Of a stretch of DNA of 47,846 bases, positions 42,364 to 47,846 are shown one piece after another; the stretch's first letter is position 1; the number at the start of each line of letters is the position of its first letter. The DNA is from Treponema sp. GTDB taxonomy: Bacteria; Spirochaetota; Spirochaetia; Treponematales; Treponemataceae. Below the pieces are notes generated by a model. That model did no database searches, had not been told where the DNA came from, and saw only the letters and a program-made list of their open reading frames with translations. Position numbers and translations under genes: made by a program. Location of the stretch: contig JAFZLJ010000157.1 in the NCBI GenBank assembly GCA_017551545.1, positions 1 through 47,846 of the forward strand. The letters run 5' to 3'.

Positions 42364-43545
42364 ATGCTATTGAGTGCAACATTTTCTAAACCTTGTTCTA
42401 ACATTACAGAGATACTTGGTAAGGATTATGAAAAAATTAAGGTAAAGATTGAAAATTCAAGCGGGAAAACCGGGTATTTTATGGAAATGTTTACTCAGAA
42501 ACAGGTATTTCATAAGCATTTTACGGAAGGTGAACTTGAGGCCTTTATAAAGCAGCATGCCGGTACTACCTTCAAAAACTGCATTGAGCGTACTGACACA
42601 GAAGAAATCACTATTCTGGCAAATAAAAAAGGGAAAATTACAAGGCTGGTAAAGAAAATTGCGGCTCCGGCTGGGGTTCAGGCTAGCGCAGAGAAAAATT
42701 ATATTATAAAAGAAGGCGTTCCTGTTCCGTTCCTGGTTGTGCTTGGGGTTATGACTGCGGAAGGAAAAGTTGTTGCTTCAAGGTACAGTAAGTTCAGGCA
42801 GATAAACAGGTTTCTGGAATTTGTGGATGATGTTTTGCCTTATGTTGTAAGTGAAGGTCAGCCTGTTCGGGTGGCTGATTTTGGGTGCGGGAAGTCTTAT
42901 TTGACTTTTGCGGTGCATTACTTTTTGACAGAAATTAAGAAAGTGCCTTGCCAGATTGAAGGGCTGGACCTTAAAAAAGATGTAATTGATTTTTGTAATC
43001 AGACTGCTGCAAAACTTGGGCTTGAAAATCTGAACTTCAGGGTTGGAAATATTTCTGATTATTCAGGCGCTGCTGACCCTGATATTGTCATGACACTCCA
43101 CGCCTGCGATACAGCTACAGATTTTGCACTGCAATATGCAGTTGGACGGAATGCAAAAGCAATCTTAAGTGTTCCATGCTGCCAGCATCAGATAAATACA
43201 CAAATTACAAATAACCGTAAAGGTAAAATAAAGCAGCCGGACTCTCCTCTTGAACCTATTTTGAAACATGGACTGCTGCGAGAAAAGTTTTCGTCATTGC
43301 TTACAGATGCACTGCGCGCAGAATGGCTGGAGCAGCAGGGCTACAAGGTGCAGCTGCTTGAGTTCATAGACGAAGAGCATACACCTAAAAATATTTTAAT
43401 CAGAGCAGTAAAAAAATCCGGGGTTAATAAATCATCTGAGATCACAGAAATGTCCGGGGTTGCTGACTCGACTGGGGTTGCTGAGCCTGTCGAAGCACCA
43501 CAGATAATCGACGCTCTTCATATAAAGCAGGAATTGTGGAATTAA
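42364..43545 (+). CDS. Class I SAM-dependent methyltransferase
   Basis: A 393-residue protein. Residues 1-140 are an uncharacterised N-terminal domain. From about 140 comes a Methyltransf_32-like domain: YSKFRQINRFLEFVDD, the AdoMet motif VADFGCGKSYLTF (about 170-182), the acidic LDLKKDVI, LHACDTATDFAL, and SVPCCQHQIN (about 275-284). Substrate, perhaps an RNA or protein, is not shown. The start at 42364 has AAAGAGG; the upstream in-frame ATG at 42295 would add repeat-encoded residues. The last 40 residues include a GVAEPVEAP segment coded by a repeat (43474-43499), so the end is probably extended. It overlaps the convergent VanY-like gene by four bases. Confidence 0.8.
   Translation: MLLSATFSKPCSNITEILGKDYEKIKVKIENSSGKTGYFMEMFTQKQVFHKHFTEGELEAFIKQHAGTTFKNCIERTDTEEITILANKKGKITRLVKKIAAPAGVQASAEKNYIIKEGVPVPFLVVLGVMTAEGKVVASRYSKFRQINRFLEFVDDVLPYVVSEGQPVRVADFGCGKSYLTFAVHYFLTEIKKVPCQIEGLDLKKDVIDFCNQTAAKLGLENLNFRVGNISDYSGAADPDIVMTLHACDTATDFALQYAVGRNAKAILSVPCCQHQINTQITNNRKGKIKQPDSPLEPILKHGLLREKFSSLLTDALRAEWLEQQGYKVQLLEFIDEEHTPKNILIRAVKKSGVNKSSEITEMSGVADSTGVAEPVEAPQIIDALHIKQELWN
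43474..43499. repeat. Palindromic repeat near the methyltransferase 3' end
   Basis: GGGGTTGCTGAGCCTGTCGA then AGCACC, a variant of the 732-755 element. Preceded by a partial duplicate, GGGGTTGCTGACTCG. Confidence 0.7.
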
Positions 43546-44384
43546 TCCATGTTCTTCCAGGCGTCAATAAATTCAAACATAAACTGCTGAATGTCGCTGA
43601 ACCATTTTTTCTGGAACTTGCAGGCTTCTATGCCTATGTAGCGGAAGTGCCAGCATTCCCAGCGGTAGCCGGTTACGTCTTCGTAGCCTTGAGGGAAGCT
43701 TAAGCTCCAGCCGTATTCTTCGGCGTGTTCATTGAGCCATTTGCAGCCGTCTGTCAAAGCGTAAGAATCTTCTATATTTCCAAAATCTACTGCGGCGCCT
43801 AACTGATGCTGGCTTGTACCAGGACGTGCCGATTCGCGCTCTGCTTCTTCAAGACCGTCTACGCTGACCCAGTAATTAAAGGTGCGTTCCTGTGTTTCGT
43901 ACGAACGGTAAGTTGAACTTACATCAAGGGTGATTCCGTCTTTTTTTGCAGCACGGCCCATTTCGGCAAGTGCGTCGGCGGCATCTTCGCGCAGGGAAAG
44001 TGTTGTTTTGTTAATTATATAGTCATCATTTTTAACAAGCTTTCGTAAATGAGTTGGCTCGTAAGATGAACTTACTGTGTGTTTTTTATCTATAAGATAA
44101 TATAAGCTCAAATCGTCTTTAGGAAAGGCTTTTTCAATTTCGAGAACCTTTTTAAGATCTGCTAAAAATTCATAAGGGTCGCCATTTGGAATTGCTTCTT
44201 TACAGCGATCGCTCATGCTCATAAGAACACGGTTCAGCTTTTCAATTTCCGGGGAGATTTGAACTGATTCCTGAACAACAGGTGCTGGTTCTTGTGTTTG
44301 CACTGTCGTTGAAGATGACTTTGCTTTAGCACAACCTGTCAGTGAAATTGTTATAAAAAGTAAAAAAAATACAAATCGTTTCAT
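43542..44384 (-). CDS. VanY-like D,D-carboxypeptidase lipoprotein
   Basis: A 280-residue lipoprotein with lipobox SLTGC (C18). After a Ser/Thr/Gln-rich linker and a helical region (45-125), a peptidase M15B (VanY) domain follows: TLDVSSTYRSYETQERTFNY, SQHQLGAAVDF (191-201; His193 and Asp200 as zinc ligands) and ECWHFRY (243-249; Glu243 catalytic, His246 zinc). It would trim the terminal D-Ala of peptidoglycan stem peptides in the periplasm. No van regulators are nearby, so housekeeping wall metabolism rather than glycopeptide resistance is likely. GAGG precedes the ATG within about ten bases. Confidence 0.85.
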   Translation of the reverse strand: MKRFVFFLLFITISLTGCAKAKSSSTTVQTQEPAPVVQESVQISPEIEKLNRVLMSMSDRCKEAIPNGDPYEFLADLKKVLEIEKAFPKDDLSLYYLIDKKHTVSSSYEPTHLRKLVKNDDYIINKTTLSLREDAADALAEMGRAAKKDGITLDVSSTYRSYETQERTFNYWVSVDGLEEAERESARPGTSQHQLGAAVDFGNIEDSYALTDGCKWLNEHAEEYGWSLSFPQGYEDVTGYRWECWHFRYIGIEACKFQKKWFSDIQQFMFEFIDAWKNMD

Positions 44385-44398
44385 AAATTCCTCACTAT

Positions 44399-44430
44399 CG
44401 TCATTGCGAGCCGAAGGCGTGGCAATGACG
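44399..44430. repeat. Element of the CGTCATTGCGAG family
   Basis: CGTCATTGCGAGCC and GGCAATGACG as facing arms, between the VanY-like and M29 genes. Confidence 0.8.
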
Positions 44431-44439
44431 TGCTATTTG

Positions 44440-45567
44440 CTATATCTTCAGATCCCCTCGAATAAGAATTTGTTTCTTCGAGCCATCGCCATATTCAAGT
44501 GTGATTGTCGGGTCACGCACTACTCCATCAAGATGAATAAGGCTTGGGGCATCGTTGTCATAGTTTTCGCCAATTGCAAAGTGACAGGTATGGAAGGCTT
44601 TTTCATCTTCGAGCATGTTTCCTGTAATCTGTGCGGCAGGATTCAAACCAATTCCAAGCTCACCTATATTTCGTGCATTCTTTTTATAAACTGCACCCTG
44701 ATCTGCAGGAAGCTTCTTTTCTTTTTCATAAGTTACGGCACGCTGTTCTGCTTCGGTGATTGTTTTGAGTAAACGTTTTGCTTCGGCACCACCATCTATT
44801 TCTTTTACAAAACCAGCTTCTACCTTGCACACAATCGGAGTTTCAAGAATAGAATCTCCGTCTGCAAAAGTCATTGAACCGTCATAAACAATCACACCTT
44901 CGCAACCACCTACAACAGGGCTTATAAAAACTTCACCGGCAGGAATGTTTCCACCAGTTCCCGGCTTTGTAAAATCTCCGTCGTCGAACATCAGTTTACG
45001 GCCTTCGATTGGAATCATTAAATCTGTTCCGCCAGGGGATGTAACAAAAGCCTTTACTGCACCTTTAAAACTTTCATCAAGCTTACGGCAGCGCTCGCTC
45101 AATTCCTTGTAATCAATTGCAGCAGTGCGGTTCATCATATCTACTGTAATTCCAGGAGTCCAGGCACCGCGCATTGTTTTTTTGCCGTCTAAAAGATAAT
45201 CAAAAATATGAGTGTATTCCTGACCGTCTTCTGTTTTATATGGATTTGCAGTGGCAGCAGGGTCTTTTCCAAGTTTGATATTTGAAATAGAAAAACAAAC
45301 TTCCGGTTCTGTTGCAATTGCTGCAAGAACTTCGGGGTTGGCATTGTCGAAGCTTGTTTTGTCCGGCTGGTACATAAGTGTTGGAAGAGCACCAACCTGG
45401 GCACTTGCTGTAAATAAATCCTGAGCAATTTCGGCAGTCTGAGGATTTGCAATTATTAAAACGCGCTCACCTTTTTTAACGGCAACAACATCCTGAACAA
45501 CAACCTGAGCAGGAGTGCGGTCTTTTGAAGTTGTGTCGAGTTTATTCTTAAGTTTGTCGATTAACAT
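44440..45567 (-). CDS. M29-type metallo-aminopeptidase
   Basis: A 375-residue cytoplasmic aminopeptidase of the AmpS/aminopeptidase T group (COG2309). N-terminal Rossmann-like part (VVVQDVVAVKKGERVLIIAN), the block NIPAGEVFISPVVGGCEGVI with a metal-binding Glu, LEDEKAFHTCHFAIG with Glu and His ligands, and SLIHLDGVVRDPTI with His and Asp ligands. These enzymes bind two metal ions and remove N-terminal residues. GGGAG precedes the ATG. It follows rsmG on the same strand but the long repeat at 45581-45668 separates them. Confidence 0.88.
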   Translation of the reverse strand: MLIDKLKNKLDTTSKDRTPAQVVVQDVVAVKKGERVLIIANPQTAEIAQDLFTASAQVGALPTLMYQPDKTSFDNANPEVLAAIATEPEVCFSISNIKLGKDPAATANPYKTEDGQEYTHIFDYLLDGKKTMRGAWTPGITVDMMNRTAAIDYKELSERCRKLDESFKGAVKAFVTSPGGTDLMIPIEGRKLMFDDGDFTKPGTGGNIPAGEVFISPVVGGCEGVIVYDGSMTFADGDSILETPIVCKVEAGFVKEIDGGAEAKRLLKTITEAEQRAVTYEKEKKLPADQGAVYKKNARNIGELGIGLNPAAQITGNMLEDEKAFHTCHFAIGENYDNDAPSLIHLDGVVRDPTITLEYGDGSKKQILIRGDLKI

Positions 45568-45580
45568 ATTATTCTCCCAG

Positions 45581-45668
45581 CGTCATTGCGAGCGTAGCGT
45601 GGCAATCCATATGCAAGAATGCCTATTTCTACGTGGATTGCCACGTCGCTACGCTCCTCGCAATGACG
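45581..45668. repeat. Complete palindromic element, CGTCATTGCGAG family
   Basis: CGTCATTGCGAGCGTAGCGT...GGCAATCCA and its inverse (TGGATTGCCACG...CGCTACGCTCCTCGCAATG) face each other across about 20 bases. Nearly 90 bases, likely able to fold into one long hairpin. Its outer arm codes the last residues of RsmG. Confidence 0.9.
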
Positions 45669-46347
45669 TACTCTTTATCAAAACTAAATTCCTTTCAGAA
45701 TTCTCTAGCCCCGGAACCTTAAGAGGACATACCTCGTATTGTGGAACCAGGTTTTTTATTCCTTCCATTTCTTCTTTTATATTTTCAAGACGGGCCTTGT
45801 AAGCACAAAGTACGCCGTCTTTTTTTACCATGCGTAAAAGTGTTTTTGTCATCTGTTCATCAAGCGGGCGGAATGCGCGGAACGTTATTATATCAAAGCA
45901 TTCTGCCGGAACTTTTTCTGCTTCAAGATTCTGAACTTCTGTATTTTTCAGACCAAGCAAAGCACAGCAGTTTTCAAGAAAAGAACAGCGCTTTGACATG
46001 CGTTCAACAAGCTTAAACTGAACAGGAATTCCTGCACAACTAAAAGCTGCAGCAAGCGGAATGCCAGGAAGCCCGCCACCGGAACCAATGTCGCCTATTA
46101 CAACAGGCTCCCCGCCTGCAGCAAAATCATCAGCATATTTTTTTATTATTTCATAGCCTGCAAGAGAATCAAGAATGTGACGCACAACAAGCTCGTCATG
46201 ATCAGAAGTATTTGTAAGATTGTAAGCAGAATTAAAAAGAATTATTTCTTTTATGTATTGTTCCATTTTAGAGACAAGGGATGTGCGTGAAGAATCGTCG
46301 AGGCCCTCCACTGTAGTTGTAATTCCTTGTGTTAGTATGTTTGACAT
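45649..46347 (-). CDS. rsmG: 16S rRNA (G527) methyltransferase RsmG
   Basis: A 232-residue RsmG (GidB), which makes m7G527 in 16S rRNA with AdoMet. It has the helical start, NLTNTSDHDELVVRHILDSL (38-62), the AdoMet motif IGDIGSGGGLPGIPLA (84-99), the LVERMSKRCSFL segment and a TFRAFRPLDEQM block. AGGTGA before the ATG. The chain ends STSLRGA, which is encoded by the repeat at 45581-45668; the native end was likely near LVLIKS. Loss of this gene gives low-level streptomycin resistance in other bacteria. It is separate from mnmE by about 28 kb. Confidence 0.95.
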   Translation of the reverse strand: MSNILTQGITTTVEGLDDSSRTSLVSKMEQYIKEIILFNSAYNLTNTSDHDELVVRHILDSLAGYEIIKKYADDFAAGGEPVVIGDIGSGGGLPGIPLAAAFSCAGIPVQFKLVERMSKRCSFLENCCALLGLKNTEVQNLEAEKVPAECFDIITFRAFRPLDEQMTKTLLRMVKKDGVLCAYKARLENIKEEMEGIKNLVPQYEVCPLKVPGLENSERNLVLIKSTSLRGA

Positions 46348-46372
46348 GCAATCACCTATAAAGATTGCCGGG

Positions 46373-46424
46373 TCAAGCCCGGCAATGACAATGAAGTGTC
46401 ATTATCGGGCTTGACCCGATAATC
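46373..46424. repeat. Intergenic double hairpin, second copy of the 20674 element
   Basis: GCCGGGTCAAGCCCGGC and ATCGGGCTTGACCCGAT, joined by TGACA/TGTCA. It begins 26 bases from the rsmG ATG and ends at the stop codon of the upstream gene. Confidence 0.85.
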
Positions 46425-47353
46425 TATTTATCAATATCCAATAACAAATCTGCCTGGACACCGTTGGCGTCGTAGTGAATTACTACAAGGTTTCCTGTTT
46501 TTTCGGCAGTAAGATCTTTGAGCTGGCACATTTTATAAACATAAGAGTTTTTATTTTCAGTACCCTGGGCAATTGAAGGAGTTACCGAAAAAGTGGTTGT
46601 ACTTCCGTTGCTCTTAACAGCCTTGAACAAAAGGTAGAAGGTTTCGGTACAGGCACGGTTATTCAAAAAATATTTGCGGTCTGCAGTAAGAAGGAAAGAT
46701 CCGTCCGGCTCAGGTTCGCTGAAAAACTCCTGAGTAATAGAATCTTTTATGCTGTAGTTGTTAATCTTAAAACGAAGGATAGAAGGATTTCTGGTTTTAA
46801 AAGTTTCGGAATCCTGAACCTTTGCGGCTATAACTTCCTGCTCTGCGGCACTTGCTGAATTCTGTTCAATTTTAAGGTCGTTGAGCTTCTGTAAAATTTC
46901 ACGGAGCAAAAGTGAAGTTGTTAAATCTGAAGTACTGGTGCCGTAACTGCTTAATCCGCTCAAACCTGTTAATGAAGAAAGAGTGTCGAATGAGCCGGAA
47001 CTGTACAGCCCCGAAATATCACCTGCTGTAAGAAGATTTGAATTTGTAAGCAGCGAAAGAAGAATATCATCTGTTGTAGTTGCATCGCTTAAAACAGCAT
47101 CTGCAGAAGATTTTGTTTCTGTTGTTGTAGTACTGTTTGTTTTTGTCTGTGGCTGCAGCTGCTTTGGAATAGAAGGCTTGTAAAACTGACCATCCATTGT
47201 TGGAGACGAAATTGTTGGCATTTCGGGCATGGAAACAGTTGGCATTTCAGGCATTTCGATTGCCTGTGCAAAAACGCCGGTTACAAAAAAGAAACCTGCC
47301 GCTGCACAAAAGATTTTTCTATAGATTTGCAAGACTTTCCTCCACATATTCAA
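46424..47353 (-). CDS. Exported protein of unknown function
   Basis: A 309-residue protein with a signal peptide ending at about residue 30 (FFFVTGVFAQ). Then a proline/methionine repeat (MPEMPTVSMPEMPTI), a Ser/Thr-rich low-complexity stretch (40-155), a short helix (LREILQKLNDLKIEQNS), and a beta-rich C-terminal part of about 130 residues (SILRFKINNYSIKD, then GSFLLTADRKYFLNNRACTE). No family recognised. It overlaps the gene upstream on the strand by 35 bases. A small periplasmic scaffold or surface protein is a guess. Confidence 0.55.
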   Translation of the reverse strand: MNMWRKVLQIYRKIFCAAAGFFFVTGVFAQAIEMPEMPTVSMPEMPTISSPTMDGQFYKPSIPKQLQPQTKTNSTTTTETKSSADAVLSDATTTDDILLSLLTNSNLLTAGDISGLYSSGSFDTLSSLTGLSGLSSYGTSTSDLTTSLLLREILQKLNDLKIEQNSASAAEQEVIAAKVQDSETFKTRNPSILRFKINNYSIKDSITQEFFSEPEPDGSFLLTADRKYFLNNRACTETFYLLFKAVKSNGSTTTFSVTPSIAQGTENKNSYVYKMCQLKDLTAEKTGNLVVIHYDANGVQADLLLDIDK

Positions 47354-47846
47354 GACGCTGGGTCAACTGTGCAATTGTTTTTTCAAGACGACTCTTTTCG
47401 CGTTCAAGCTTCGTCTTAGGATCTTCGCCCTTCTGTCTGGCTGCCTGCTGCTTCATCATTTCGCGAACGCTTGCAGGAGACTTTCCGCCGTTCATAAATT
47501 CCTGTTCAACTGCTGCACGATCATCCTTCTTTTTTACAGAAGCAACAACCTTCATGTTATCAAAACCAATAGCAGGATTTACATCGGCTGCAGAAACTTT
47601 ACGGATATCTTTTGCAGTATTGCGCGGAAGACAAAGAACTCGGTCAATATAATCTTCATAACGGATATTTGCCGCCTTGCACAACTCCATTGCCTTTGCA
47701 AGCTTTTTTCCAAACTCCTGCATGAGCTCGCCGTTTTTTGCAAGGTAGTTCTTTTTTATGTCTTCGGTTAATTCCTTAAGCTCTGCGTTGCTTTCCCAGC
47801 CAATAGAATAATAACCCTTTTTTTCGGCAACTTCAATCAATTCACC
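47319..47846 (-). CDS. Coiled-coil protein, 5' end beyond the window
   Basis: The visible 176 codons are in frame to the last base (GELIEVAEKKGYYSIGWESN), so the gene probably extends past 47846; a TTG at 47840 is an alternative start. No signal peptide is visible. The first part is mixed helix (LKELTEDIKKNYLAKNGELM), the centre reads YEDYIDRVLCLPRNTAKDIR and the end is a coiled coil (KTKLEREKSRLEKTIAQLTQ). No family recognised. It overlaps the next gene by 35 bases. Confidence 0.55.
   Translation of the reverse strand, partial: GELIEVAEKKGYYSIGWESNAELKELTEDIKKNYLAKNGELMQEFGKKLAKAMELCKAANIRYEDYIDRVLCLPRNTAKDIRKVSAADVNPAIGFDNMKVVASVKKKDDRAAVEQEFMNGGKSPASVREMMKQQAARQKGEDPKTKLEREKSRLEKTIAQLTQRLEYVEESLANL

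Noticed and set aside
43542..44384. Glycopeptide-resistance locus
   Set aside because: A VanY-like enzyme alone, with no vanHAX, vanS or vanR nearby, points to general wall metabolism.

Overview
The window looks like a chromosome segment of a host-associated Treponema-like spirochaete; the genus is my inference. Reasons: many large secreted or lipid-anchored proteins of a treponemal style, outer-membrane-barrel C-termini ending in Phe, groEL standing without groES, and several families of short GC-rich palindromic repeats scattered in and between genes. No tRNA, rRNA, CRISPR array, transposase, integrase or obvious replication origin was seen.

Layout. 1-4.6 kb: end of an ArsP-type permease, a DUF4405 membrane protein, an ABM-type monooxygenase, two fragments of drug/metabolite transporters, a NimA-like flavoprotein, a BrnT/BrnA toxin-antitoxin pair with a palindromic operator, a small broken reading frame, a membrane protein, a MazG-like pyrophosphohydrolase and SlyX. 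4.6-14.5 kb, all minus strand: an AT-rich type I restriction-modification island ordered hsdR, abiGi-like, hsdS, a 443-aa protein with a C-terminal cytidine-deaminase-like zinc signature, a COG1106 AAA ATPase, a small partner gene with a frameshifted 3' end, and hsdM. This island is the best candidate for an undescribed defence arrangement: four accessory genes lie inside the hsd cluster. A 160-bp array of three repeated words lies upstream of hsdR.

14.7-23.4 kb: a C39-like lipoprotein, a DUF5718 protein, then a minus-strand run of DUF4015 glycosidase-like protein, mnmE and a DUF2007 protein, followed by a degenerate HD-GYP membrane protein and a probable outer-membrane protein. 23.4-29.5 kb: a 2011-aa Ig-like repeat protein ending in a barrel-like domain. 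29.7-33.3 kb: groEL with a strong terminator, then two paralogous lipoproteins. 33.3-33.7 kb: a non-coding stretch with four inverted-repeat units. 33.7-42 kb: a ComFB fusion, an autoregulated-looking LacI repressor, an M18 aminopeptidase, a large lipoprotein, parB and parA. 42.0-42.25 kb: a likely structured RNA with its own promoter. 42.3-47.8 kb: a methyltransferase, a VanY-like carboxypeptidase, an M29 aminopeptidase, rsmG and two uncharacterised genes, the last cut by the window end.

Two window-wide themes stand out. First, palindromic repeats are embedded in frame in mnmE (twice), the DUF4405 gene and the methyltransferase, and form the 3' end of rsmG. Second, five genes (hsdR, the C39-like lipoprotein, the DUF4015 gene, lacI, parA) have a -10 box only 6-7 nt before the ATG and no clear Shine-Dalgarno, which suggests leaderless transcripts.
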